A stretch of 35,172 nucleotides of DNA from CAZTAR01 sp043813895 (lineage in GTDB: Bacteria; Planctomycetota; Phycisphaerae; UBA1845; UTPLA1), in the NCBI GenBank assembly GCA_043813895.1, contig JBDRKQ010000081.1, positions 1 to 35,172 on the forward strand. Direction: 5' to 3'. Each line of letters starts with the position of its first letter. Position 1 is the first letter of the stretch. Both the position numbers and the translations under genes were made by a program. This document shows, piece after piece, positions 16,734-25,224 of this stretch. The notes beneath the pieces were generated by a model. It saw only the letters and a list, made by a program, of their open reading frames with translations, made no database searches and was not told the DNA's origin.

Positions 16734-19103
16734 ATGCCCGACGTCGAGATTAAGAGAGCCCTCATCGCAGTGTACGACAAGACCGGTATCGCCGACTTCG
16801 CCAAGGCGCTGGTTGGGGAATTCGGCGTCGAGATCATCTCGACCGGCGGGACCGCCAGGCACCTGAAGGAAGCCGGCATTCCCGTGACGATGGTCGAGGA
16901 GGTCACAGGCTTCCCCGAGATGCTCGACGGCCGCGTCAAGACGCTGCACCCGAAGATCCACGCCGCCATCCTCGCCGACCGCGACAACCCCGAACACATG
17001 CGCCAACTCGCCGAGCACGACATCAAACCGATCGACATGGTCGTCGTGAACCTGTACCCGTTCGAAGAGACGATCAAGAAGCCGGATTGCAGATTCGATG
17101 AAGCCATCGAAATGATCGACATCGGCGGGCCGTGTCTGTTGCGCGCTGCGGCGAAGAACCACGAGCATTTACTCCCAGTCATCGGCCACCGAAGTTATCC
17201 ACGGCTGCTGGCGTGTTTACGTGATGCCGAAGACGTACCCACTTCTTTCCGCGAGCACATGGCGCGTGTGGCATTCCATATAACCGCAAGGTACGACATG
17301 CACGTAACGGCGTACTTCGCGGAGAGGCTTCGTGGGCAATTTGATGCCGAAGAACATGCGGGAGGTTTTGAGACCCCGATTCTTGGACCGCAGCATATCC
17401 TGCGATACGGTGAGAATCCGCACCAATGTGGCGTTTTCAGGCCGTTGTTGGGTTCTGAAGGCCATGAAGCCGCCTCGTCGTCGCTCGTCGAAATGTCCTT
17501 CAACAACCAAGTAGACGCCAATGCGGCATTGGAACTATGCAGCGAATTGTCGCGCGCGCAAGCCCCGAAAACGCGACAGTCGGCGCTCGACACCGTCGAA
17601 GAGCCGCGGACTTCAGTCCGCGCGGTCCACCGAAGACCATTGGCAACCGAGACCGAGAGTATTCTCCGACCACCCGATCCCCGATCGCCCTGCTGGCTGT
17701 TAACGTGGACGACGTATGGCTCCTGGCTGCCCGGCGACAAGCGCGGATTTGTCAGCCGCGCGCCGCGTGCGAACGGCAACCATAACGTCAGGAACACTCC
17801 GGAAACACCCTATGATTCCGGTGGCGTCGACCTTCGAGAATCGGCTAAAGCCAGGATGAAGGGAAAAGCGATTGAACTGACGGCGGAACACGCTGCATTA
17901 TTGGCCGAATCCTTCGGGGAATCTGCAACAACGCACAGCATTGGTGTGATCGCTTTCGCCATGATGCCCGATCACATACACATACTATGTCAGAGTGCAG
18001 ATCATGACGGCTCGAGATTGCTCAAGCTCTTCAAGGGAGCAGCGTCTCACCGCCTCGGACAGTCATTTCAACTAGCCAATGCCCCACGGTGGTGGACTGA
18101 AGGCGGGTCGAAACGGTACATCAAGAAGGGCGAGGATCCGGCAGCGGCGATTGACTATGTGTGTTCACAAGAGCGTCCGTGGATGGTGAGGTGCTTTGAT
18201 GAATCGAGGAATGTGAGTCTTGACACGACTTCCAGCGCCGCGCGGACTGAAGTCCGCGGCTCTTCTGACGAGGCGAGTCCGCGTGAGAAAGCGAACGTCT
18301 GTTGTTTCATCAAGCACACTAACGCGTGCGGAGTCGCAGTCGACGCTGATCCGATCGAGGCCTATCGCCGTGCGTATCTGGGCGATCCCAACGCGGCGAT
18401 GGGCGGCATCCTCGCCGTGAACTTCAACGTCGATACCACCTTCGCCGAAGCCGTGATGGATTCACTCTCGAAGTGGGGCAAGACCGCCGGCGCCGGAGCC
18501 TTCTTTGTCGAGGTGCTGGTCACGCCGAGTATCGAACCGGAAGCCGTCGAACTGATCCGCACTCGCAAGAAGTGGGGCGAGCGTGTGCGGATTCTCACGG
18601 TCGGTGACATGGCTGGACCACCCTCTACTGACAAGCTGGATTTCAAACGCATCGAAGGCGGCATGCTGGCTCAGACTCGCGACTTCATTGGCCTCAACGA
18701 AGACCAATGGAAGGTCGTCACCGACCGCGAGCCGACGGACGCCGAGATGGCCGACCTGCGGCTGGCGTGGCTGGTTTGCAAGCACACCAAGAGCAATGCC
18801 ATTACCCTCTGTCGCGACGGCATGCTCATCGGCAATGGGGCGGGGCAGATGTCGCGCATCATGAGTTGCCGCATCGCGACCTGGCTCGCCGCGGAAAACG
18901 GCCACGCCGAGAAGCTCAAGGGCGCGGCCGCGGCCTCGGACGCGTTCTTCCCGTTCCGCGACGGCCCCGACATCCTGGCCGACGCAGGCGTAACGGCCAT
19001 CATCCAGCCCGGCGGCAGCAAGCGCGACGCGGATACGATCGCCGCCTGCAACGAGCGCGGCCTCGCGATGATCCTCACCGGCACGCGGCATTTCAAGCAT
19101 TAA
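16734..19103 (+). CDS. purH: PurH (AICAR transformylase / IMP cyclohydrolase) with in-frame transposase insertion
   Basis: The open frame has 789 residues; normal PurH has about 510-530. Residues 1 to about 150 are the MGS-like IMP cyclohydrolase domain (IISTGGTARHL, EVTGFPEMLDGRVKTLHPKIH). RYGENPHQ and MSFNNQVDANAALEL start the AICAR transformylase domain. After that, about 240 residues of a HUH transposase are inserted, and PurH resumes at CCFIKHTNACGVAVD with the catalytic Lys527-His528, running to the normal end IIQPGGSKRDAD...GTRHFKH. PurH catalyses the last two steps of IMP synthesis. The insertion is between two conserved strands just before the catalytic Lys-His. The frame is intact throughout, so either the fusion is expressed or it is a recent non-functional allele. 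Start ATG 16734 has no strong Shine-Dalgarno. Confidence 0.85.
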   Translation: MPDVEIKRALIAVYDKTGIADFAKALVGEFGVEIISTGGTARHLKEAGIPVTMVEEVTGFPEMLDGRVKTLHPKIHAAILADRDNPEHMRQLAEHDIKPIDMVVVNLYPFEETIKKPDCRFDEAIEMIDIGGPCLLRAAAKNHEHLLPVIGHRSYPRLLACLRDAEDVPTSFREHMARVAFHITARYDMHVTAYFAERLRGQFDAEEHAGGFETPILGPQHILRYGENPHQCGVFRPLLGSEGHEAASSSLVEMSFNNQVDANAALELCSELSRAQAPKTRQSALDTVEEPRTSVRAVHRRPLATETESILRPPDPRSPCWLLTWTTYGSWLPGDKRGFVSRAPRANGNHNVRNTPETPYDSGGVDLRESAKARMKGKAIELTAEHAALLAESFGESATTHSIGVIAFAMMPDHIHILCQSADHDGSRLLKLFKGAASHRLGQSFQLANAPRWWTEGGSKRYIKKGEDPAAAIDYVCSQERPWMVRCFDESRNVSLDTTSSAARTEVRGSSDEASPREKANVCCFIKHTNACGVAVDADPIEAYRRAYLGDPNAAMGGILAVNFNVDTTFAEAVMDSLSKWGKTAGAGAFFVEVLVTPSIEPEAVELIRTRKKWGERVRILTVGDMAGPPSTDKLDFKRIEGGMLAQTRDFIGLNEDQWKVVTDREPTDAEMADLRLAWLVCKHTKSNAITLCRDGMLIGNGAGQMSRIMSCRIATWLAAENGHAEKLKGAAAASDAFFPFRDGPDILADAGVTAIIQPGGSKRDADTIAACNERGLAMILTGTRHFKH
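17598..17625 (+). repeat. Left REP palindrome / 28-bp inverted repeat
   Basis: This 28-nt sequence is the exact reverse complement of 18238-18265. It contains CGCGGACT-TC-AGTCCGCG, a near-perfect self-palindrome, which is the typical shape of a REP element recognised by RAYT proteins. It is translated in frame as part of the fusion (EPRTSVRAV). Confidence 0.9.
18238..18265 (-). repeat. Right REP palindrome / 28-bp inverted repeat
   Basis: This is the exact inverted copy of 17598-17625, with the same internal hairpin CGCGGACT-GA-AGTCCGCG. Together the pair brackets the transposase domain (668 nt from outer edge to outer edge). It is translated as ARTEVRGSS. Confidence 0.9.
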
Positions 19104-19870
19104 GTTTGAAAAAGCGCAGCGTCCGGCCGCAACCATGCCACACTCAATCGCTAACTGCTCAACAGCGTCTTAAGAAACAGTGCAGTGTCCGACCCCCGTG
19201 TCGGACGTTCATACCAGCCCGAAGCGCAAGTGAGGGTCCAATCGTAGCGTCGCCCCCCCGTGGCCGACGAGGAACACGAATTGCAGGGCAGAGTCGCGAC
19301 CGCAAAGGAGTCGGTTGTCGTCCATCTGAAAGGGCCATCTCGGCGAACGCTGACCGCTTGCTGACGCGCGCGGCTCTCATCTGGGGCGTCGGCCGCTCCA
19401 AGAGGACGCAAACTGTGCAGGATCGGCTTTCCGGGCACCCCCTGGCCGAGGCCAGAGGCTCTTGTTGCGGGCTCCAAATAGCAGGAAGCCCCATTCATCC
19501 TCCTTGACGAATGGGGCCACTGCAACGCGTTGGATTCGAGAGTACGGCGATTCACCGGTTCTGTCCTGACTACCGGCACCCTCTGATAGACGGATTCACC
19601 TCCACCCATGCGCCCATCAGCCATCTGCGCCGCGAGAGCCGCTACAGCCACGGTCTCTGTCTGGCGGCCGCTAGGCGGGGGAATCTAACGGTCCTTCCAT
19701 CCGCGTCGCCAACAGCAGCAGTTCCATCCTTGTGCCACCTCAAGCGCGTTTGTCTTGCCTCAACCCCTCAGCGATGGCGGACGGGAGGAAGCCCCTCGAG
19801 GACTTCCCCCGCGCCACCGTCACTCGAACCTACCTCACCGGGACGACACCGCGCCGCCCGCTGGCCAGGT
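19104..19870. other. Intergenic region with repeats, no supported gene
   Basis: About 770 nt follow purH. A hairpin GTCCGAC-CCCCGT-GTCGGAC lies at 19187-19206, followed by CCAGCCCGAAGCGCAAGTGAGGG (about 19214-19236), which looks like a dispersed planctomycete intergenic repeat. Another palindrome CTGGCC-GA-GGCCAG lies at about 19442-19455. Open frames on both strands here look spurious. No mraW/rsmH gene is present, although mraZ is next to it. Confidence 0.5.
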
Positions 19871-20356
19871 TTATCCGGCCTCATGGCCGGTTTGCCGCCG
19901 CGAATCTTTGTACGCGTCGCGCGCCTTCAACTGGCACTCGCGACACTTGTCCCATGCCTCGCCGAGTTCCTTCTCGAAATCCTCTCGTCGCCTGATCTCG
20001 AGGTGATCGCGCACGCCGCAGATCACCACCTCCTTCCCAAGCCGGACGCGTCTGAGCATCCGCTCGGGAAGCAGAACCCGACCCTGACTGTCCAACTCTA
20101 AGCTCTCCGCCAAGGGGAAGAAGACTTGATCGAACCGCAATTGGTCGTCGTCCGGGATCAAGGCCGATTCCGCCTGACCCGCCAGACGCTCGAAGTGTTT
20201 CTCCGGATACAGCCAGAGTCTGTCCCCCGGCTGTCCGGGCACAATCACGAAGCCTGTGCCGTCTTCGTCCGGATCCATCTTTGAGCGGAACTTCGCCGGA
20301 ATCGCCAAGCGATTCTTGGCATCGATCGCATGTTCGAAATAGCCTGCGAAGATCAT
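19871..20356 (-). CDS. mraZ: Transcriptional regulator MraZ
   Basis: This 161-residue protein has the two MraZ half-domains: FAGYFEHAIDAKNRLAIPAK near the N-terminus and LELDSQGRVLLPERMLRRVR at about 85-104, each a SpoVT/AbrB-like swapped-hairpin strand set with the D-x-K/Q-x-R signature. MraZ forms ring-like oligomers and represses the dcw division/cell-wall cluster by binding TGGG-type repeats in its own promoter. The ATG at 20356 lacks an obvious Shine-Dalgarno. No rsmH, ftsL or other dcw gene follows within the window, so this is an orphan. The C-terminus after about 125 is charged and cysteine-containing (DKCRECQ). Confidence 0.93.
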   Translation of the reverse strand: MIFAGYFEHAIDAKNRLAIPAKFRSKMDPDEDGTGFVIVPGQPGDRLWLYPEKHFERLAGQAESALIPDDDQLRFDQVFFPLAESLELDSQGRVLLPERMLRRVRLGKEVVICGVRDHLEIRRREDFEKELGEAWDKCRECQLKARDAYKDSRRQTGHEAG

Positions 20357-20381
20357 GCGGTTTCACATCACGCCTCGGCGA

Positions 20382-20396
20382 ACCACTTTTCCCCAC
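20382..20396 (-). promoter_or_regulatory. Candidate MraZ box (two repeats)
   Basis: On the minus strand the sequence reads GTGGG-GAAAA-GTGGT, two GTGG repeats with a 10-bp period, 26 nt upstream of the mraZ ATG. This spacing matches the direct repeats bound by MraZ in other bacteria, so autoregulation is likely. A third repeat in phase is not seen. Confidence 0.55.
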
Positions 20397-20547
20397 CCAT
20401 AGGGATTACTCTACATCCGCCCCCACATCCTTCAAGGGCAAAAAATCGCATTTGCCGCATCGAGACCCCTGCCACACCCTTCGGCCTCTTCGAACCTCCG
20501 CGATTACAAAAGCTTGCGTGCAAGAAAAAAGTTTTCGGACCGGGGGA

Positions 20548-21663
20548 TCACCTGAATGCGACGACGCCGGTCCCAGATGTGAGGCTTTCGTATAGCTCTC
20601 GCCACAGATACACAACATCTTGGAGGTCGTGATGGGTAACCACCCATTGACGGGCCGCAGAGACAACTGCGGACACGCTATCTCGCGTATCCAGAATCCG
20701 CATCACGGCGTTCACCCACTCCTCCGGTTCGCGTGGATCGCAGAGCAAGCCGGTCACGCCGTCGTCGATGAGGCCGCGACAAGCCGGGATGTCGGCGGCG
20801 ACGACAGCGCATCGACACGACATCGCTTCAATGACGACGTTGGGCGACCCTTCGGTCAAAGATGGAAACACAAGAACGTCCGCCGCCTTCAACCAGCCGA
20901 TCACGTTGTCCGACCAACCTGACATCGTGATGACACTCCCGAGACACCTGTCCGCGATGCGTTTCTCCATGCGCGCGCGCTCCGGCCCGTCGCCGAGGAG
21001 AACGACCTTCACCGATCTGTGCAAATGAATCCGGTCGATCACGTCGACGAGAAACGTGAGGTTCTTCACGGGATCCATGCGGCCCGCCCAAACCACCAAC
21101 GGAACGTCATCTTCGATGCCGTGGTCGGCGCGCTCGACGGGCGGGACAGCGTCAATCTCTCGCAGGGAAATCCCGTTCGGGATCACGACGACGCGATCAG
21201 GCGGGAAGCACAGGTCCTCACACAAATGCACGGCAACGGCCGCTGAGTTCGCCACGTGGAGGTCTGACCCGCCGCACGTCAGCGACTCGAGAACGCGGTG
21301 CCACCGCCGCTCTATCTCAATGGTAACCGTGGAAGTAACCAGCGGTCTTGGACGGTCCAGTCTACCGACAAGACGGGCGGCCAGGTTCGCATGGAACAGC
21401 GAGCTGTGAATCAAGTCCGGATTGAAGCGGCGAACATGTCTGGCGAGGGCCAACAGAACTGAAACATCAAACGGACCGCGCGCCCCGCACGCAAAGGTCT
21501 CGATTCCGGCGGACTCCAACTCGTCGCAGAGAGGGCCGCGCTCGGCAAGACAGCCGACGATCGGCTCGACGCCCGCGCCGCGCAGGTGAATCGCCAGTCG
21601 TACAAGCCGGTTGGGCAGCCCCCCGCGCCGCAGGTCCGTTGACAACATCATGACGCGCAGCAT
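20548..21663 (-). CDS. GT4-family glycosyltransferase
   Basis: This is a GT-B fold protein of about 371 residues. N-terminal domain: MLSTDLRRGGLPNRLVRLA and PDLIHSSLFHANL. C-terminal donor-binding domain: VVVIPNGISL, VVWAGRMDPVKNLTFLVDV, VVLLGDGPERARME and the E-x7-E motif EGSPNVVIE (Glu271, Glu279). GT4 enzymes transfer sugars from nucleotide-sugar donors at the cytoplasmic face during polysaccharide or glycolipid synthesis. ATG 21663 is chosen; GTG 21669 is equally possible. It starts within 10 nt of the stop of the Wzz-like coiled-coil gene, so it is the last gene of that operon and links the coiled-coil proteins to glycan synthesis. Confidence 0.9.
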   Translation of the reverse strand: MLRVMMLSTDLRRGGLPNRLVRLAIHLRGAGVEPIVGCLAERGPLCDELESAGIETFACGARGPFDVSVLLALARHVRRFNPDLIHSSLFHANLAARLVGRLDRPRPLVTSTVTIEIERRWHRVLESLTCGGSDLHVANSAAVAVHLCEDLCFPPDRVVVIPNGISLREIDAVPPVERADHGIEDDVPLVVWAGRMDPVKNLTFLVDVIDRIHLHRSVKVVLLGDGPERARMEKRIADRCLGSVITMSGWSDNVIGWLKAADVLVFPSLTEGSPNVVIEAMSCRCAVVAADIPACRGLIDDGVTGLLCDPREPEEWVNAVMRILDTRDSVSAVVSAARQWVVTHHDLQDVVYLWRELYESLTSGTGVVAFR

Positions 21664-21672
21664 TGCCACGGG

Positions 21673-24600
21673 TCACCGATCTTGTGTGGAGCGTTTCGTA
21701 CGGGTCAGGACCCACGCGCCAAACATGAGTAAGACCGCGGCGGTCCCGCCGACCGCGGCGGCGCCGGCCCGCTTCTCGGGATCAAACCTGCTGGGAACGA
21801 GCGGCGCCAGCGATCGGTAGCTGACGACCCCGGCGAGGCTTACTTCCTCCGAGCCGCTCAGACGCTGCATCTCCCGGTCCGTGGTGGCGAGTTCCCGGCG
21901 CAGCCTCGCAACCGTGTCCTCCTGTTCGCGAAGATCCCGCTGCCGCTGCTGCAATTCGGCATCGAAGCCGGCATCACCCTCTGCCACGGCGGCATCGAGT
22001 TTCAGGAACCTGTCACTGAGTTGTTGGTGCCTCTGCACCGCGTCCGACTCTCGCTCCTGCAACCTTTGCCCCCGCGCGACTCGCTCATCAGACCGTGCTT
22101 TGAGGAGCTGTTCGGCAAGCCGCTGCTGGTGATGCCTTCGGCGCTCGGTGACGCGCGGCGTGATGTCGCGGATGGCGTTGCGCAATGCTTTGAGTTCCAG
22201 ATTGTATCGCGGAACCGCGCCACGCGCAGCGATGATCCACTCATTCCTCGCCTCAAGGCATGCATGTGACGCCTTGAGAAGCTGGTTCTGGATGACACGC
22301 CTTTTCGTCATTTCGGAACCTCCGCGCCCGATCGCGTCGATCTTCTTCGCAGCATCCCCAAACGACTTGCGAGAGCCCGCGTGAAACTCACGGATGAGCG
22401 ATTCGGCCTTCTTCTGGTATTCGAGGAGCAGGTCCGCGTCGCCTCCGTTCTTCCACGTGCCCACCTTCGGCGCCAGATCGTCCCAGCGCATCGAGAACTC
22501 CTCGGCCTGCGCCAAGTAGTCGCGAAGATCGACGGCGACCTCCTCTATCTCCCGCTGGATTTCCTTGTCGGGCTGGGCCGCGAGTTGCTTGTCCACTTCC
22601 GACACGATTGTGCTGATCGCCGTCAACAGTGTCGAGAGCGGAACCTGCGACTCGGACATCGCCTGTGTCAACGCTGAATGGAACTCACCTGCATTCGCGT
22701 CTCGCTCCTCCACGGCCTGCATCAGTTCCATGTCGGACGCGTAGGCCTCGGCGAACTGCTCAGGCGTCGGGACGATCGGTTCGGTCGGTTCCGGTTCGGC
22801 CAGAAACTCGGCCAATGCCGCCTCAGCCGCGTCCACCTCCGCTCTGGCATCGATCAACTCGGCCTTCAGTCTCTCCTTGGCTGCGCGCGACGACTCCACA
22901 CCCGCCGGGCCTGGGTCTGTTTCAAGTGAATCCCGAATCGCCTGCACGTTTGCCTCGGCTGTCTGCAGGTCCTCCGACAACTTCCGATGGCCCTCCTCCA
23001 ACCGGGCCAGCCGCTCCTTACGCTGCGACTGCGAAACGACGCTCTCGCGAAGCGATTCCTCATAGGCCGCGGCCCAGGCCTCAAGCCAACGCCGAGCCTC
23101 CGCCTGCTCCGCCTTCGTCGCCCTGGCCCGAAGCTCCAACGCATCGCCCGACTGCGCGACCGCCAGGTCGATCCTCCCGTCGCGGCGGTACATCCCGTCG
23201 AGATCCACCCCAGCCAGCCGGGACGCGGCCTCCAACGTCTGGGGGCTCACCATCCGCGCGTGGTGCTGTTTCGCGGTGAGCCTACCCGAAGCATCGTCGG
23301 GCTCCACCACGAGCTGCCCCACCACCACAACGTCATCCGTCGGCGTCCACATCCACACGACCGCCAACAGGCAACCGACCAATGCGGCGACCACGCCTGT
23401 CAAGACGGGCCGGAACCTGCGGGCGGGCCGGGGTTCCGCGGCGGCAGGCTCAGTTGCAAAGGCGACCGGCTCCTGCTCAGGCGATTCTCCGGGCACAGCG
23501 CCGAGGCCAACCGTGGGCGTCTCATCTTCCGCGCCGTCATCTATCTCATCGGACTCTGCGTCGATATCTGTCTCGACGGATGCCGCAACATCCAACTCGA
23601 CCTTCGGTTCCAGATCGACCTCCTGTGCATCGCCCCGGTCTTCCAGAGCGGCAAGGGACAGCTCGTCATCGGGCGCGGCCTCCTCCCCGTGCCCGTGAAT
23701 GTGTACGGCGGGAAGCATATCTTCGATAGTCGCATCCTCGTCGTCCCGTCCGCGGCTGAGCAGGGCCGCCCTTTGCTCGGCGTCCAACTCGCGCTGCCGC
23801 ATCCTGAGCAATGACTGCTCCTGCGCGACCGCAGCCTGCCGTACACGCAAGTCTGCAAGCTGTTCGTCCAGGCGGCTCTGCGATTCCTGTACTTCCTCTT
23901 CATGTGCGCGCTGCCGCTCGGTAATCTCACGATCGGCCTGCCCGCGACTGCGCCTGATCTCCTCTTCCATCTGCTCCAGGCGTTGTTCGATGTCCGCGTC
24001 CAGCTCCGCCAAGCGGGCCTTACATCGCTGCTGGACTTCCTCCTCCTTCCGGGCCGCGGCAGCCAGGCGTTCCGAAAGCTCTTCCTCCAGCTTCCGGCGC
24101 GCTTCCTCGGTCGCCGTATTCTCCGCCTCGACCTCCTCAGCCCTGATCGCCTCCCGTTCGGCCGCGATCGCCGCCTTCGTCTCTTCGTGCTGCCTATCGA
24201 GTTCGGCTCGCCCGGCCGCGAGGTCCTCCTCCCCACGCTGCCGCAAGTTTTCAAGCTCCTCCCGCTCGGACGCGATGCCCGACTCAAACTCCTTTCGCTC
24301 GCGTTCGAGCGCTTCGGCATCAGCGGAAAGCTCACGGCGCCGCGATTCGATATCCTTCGTCTGTTGCTCGAAATTCTTTTCCGCTCTGGCGAGCTCGGCA
24401 GCCCTTGCAGATAGGGCTTCTTCGTATGCCCTCGCCGCCTCCTCGCGGTCGGCCGCCTCTTTCTGCCTCGCTTCGGCACGATCCATCAGCGTCCGAACGC
24501 TCTCGGCCGAGTCGCTGTGCTCTGCCTGAAGCCCGAGCAATTCCTCGCGCTGACGACCGAGTTCCGCGAACTCCTCCTCGAGTCGATCCCGATACACCTC

Positions 24601-25146
24601 CAATTCGTTGGCTCGCTCACCGATCGCCGCTTCGCGGTCCGCGACATCGCCCTGTCGCTCTTCGAGGTTTCGCAGTCCGGCCTGGAACGTCCGACGCGAT
24701 TGTTCGAGCTCCTTCTGCTGTCGCTCCAATTCCCGCCGATCCGCGTCAAACCGTTCTCTGTCTTCGCCAAGGCGGTGTTGATCCGCTCGGCAGCTCTCCC
24801 GCTCCTGTTGCAGCTTCTCCGATTCCGCGTCGAGCGACCTGATCCGCTCGTCCACCGTCGACGCGTCCTCGGCCAGCCGCTCCTTGCGGGCGCTGAGCCG
24901 CGCGGCCTTCTCGGCGAGCTGTCGCCGGTACTCGCCCGTCTCTTCGATGCGCTTGGCCAACTCAGAGCGCGTCTCCTCCGCCTCGGCCTCGGCCTTCTCC
25001 AGCCGCAATTGACCTTCCGAGACGGCCCGCTCACGATCCTTCAGGCCGACCTGTTCGCGCTCAAAGCTCGCACGCTCCGCTTCCAGCGCCGACCGCTCTG
25101 ACCCGAAAGCCTCACGCTGTCGCGACACCTCATCGGTCTGCTTCAC
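21673..25146 (-). CDS. Giant coiled-coil protein with Wzz-like membrane/periplasmic module (part B)
   Basis: From GTG 25146 the frame encodes 1157 residues. About 1-450 are dense heptad coiled coil (ELERQQKELEQSRRTF). About 450-575 is an acidic/proline linker. A TM helix at about 580-600 (VLTGVVAALVGCLLAVVWMW, near 23349-23409) is followed by about 520 mostly helical, presumably periplasmic residues, then a second TM near 1125-1145 and a basic tail TRTKRS. TM-periplasmic coil-TM is the layout of polysaccharide co-polymerases (Wzz/GNVR type). The start is doubtful: no ATG or good Shine-Dalgarno is near, and coiled-coil coding continues upstream in the same frame as far as a TAG at 25225-25227. 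It may be the second half of one 2072-codon gene. Confidence 0.72.
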   Translation of the reverse strand: MKQTDEVSRQREAFGSERSALEAERASFEREQVGLKDRERAVSEGQLRLEKAEAEAEETRSELAKRIEETGEYRRQLAEKAARLSARKERLAEDASTVDERIRSLDAESEKLQQERESCRADQHRLGEDRERFDADRRELERQQKELEQSRRTFQAGLRNLEERQGDVADREAAIGERANELEVYRDRLEEEFAELGRQREELLGLQAEHSDSAESVRTLMDRAEARQKEAADREEAARAYEEALSARAAELARAEKNFEQQTKDIESRRRELSADAEALERERKEFESGIASEREELENLRQRGEEDLAAGRAELDRQHEETKAAIAAEREAIRAEEVEAENTATEEARRKLEEELSERLAAAARKEEEVQQRCKARLAELDADIEQRLEQMEEEIRRSRGQADREITERQRAHEEEVQESQSRLDEQLADLRVRQAAVAQEQSLLRMRQRELDAEQRAALLSRGRDDEDATIEDMLPAVHIHGHGEEAAPDDELSLAALEDRGDAQEVDLEPKVELDVAASVETDIDAESDEIDDGAEDETPTVGLGAVPGESPEQEPVAFATEPAAAEPRPARRFRPVLTGVVAALVGCLLAVVWMWTPTDDVVVVGQLVVEPDDASGRLTAKQHHARMVSPQTLEAASRLAGVDLDGMYRRDGRIDLAVAQSGDALELRARATKAEQAEARRWLEAWAAAYEESLRESVVSQSQRKERLARLEEGHRKLSEDLQTAEANVQAIRDSLETDPGPAGVESSRAAKERLKAELIDARAEVDAAEAALAEFLAEPEPTEPIVPTPEQFAEAYASDMELMQAVEERDANAGEFHSALTQAMSESQVPLSTLLTAISTIVSEVDKQLAAQPDKEIQREIEEVAVDLRDYLAQAEEFSMRWDDLAPKVGTWKNGGDADLLLEYQKKAESLIREFHAGSRKSFGDAAKKIDAIGRGGSEMTKRRVIQNQLLKASHACLEARNEWIIAARGAVPRYNLELKALRNAIRDITPRVTERRRHHQQRLAEQLLKARSDERVARGQRLQERESDAVQRHQQLSDRFLKLDAAVAEGDAGFDAELQQRQRDLREQEDTVARLRRELATTDREMQRLSGSEEVSLAGVVSYRSLAPLVPSRFDPEKRAGAAAVGGTAAVLLMFGAWVLTRTKRSTQDR

Positions 25147-25224
25147 CAGCCGTTGCCGCTCATCCGACAGGGCAGCCTGCTCGGCCGCGAGCCGTTCCTC
25201 GCCTGAGCGTTGTTGTCCGAGCTT

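Larger units (their letters stand above)
17560..18285 (+). mobile_element. REP-associated tyrosine transposase (IS200-like Y1/RAYT) inserted in purH
   Basis: Within the purH frame, residues encoded at about 17690-18190 form a Y1/RAYT transposase domain: WLLTWTTYGSWLPGDKRGFV at the N-terminus, the HUH motif in MMPDHIHILCQ (17973-17981, His414 and His416 of the fused frame), LLKLFKGAASHRLG, WWTEGGSKRYIKKG and the likely catalytic Tyr475 in AAAIDYVCSQ. The family nicks single-stranded DNA through a 5'-phosphotyrosine and is associated with REP palindromes. There is no ATG before the domain; a TTG at 17640 is the nearest independent start. The element edges are estimated from where PurH homology stops and resumes. 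It has the same strand and frame as purH. Confidence 0.82.

Noticed and set aside
19151..19651. 166-residue minus-strand ORF after purH
   Set aside because: It runs through hairpin and dispersed-repeat sequence and its translation looks like a read-through of intergenic repeat, with no domain or start signal.
23541..24479. 312-residue minus-strand ORF inside part B
   Set aside because: This Arg/Ser-rich out-of-frame translation of coiled-coil DNA is a compositional shadow.
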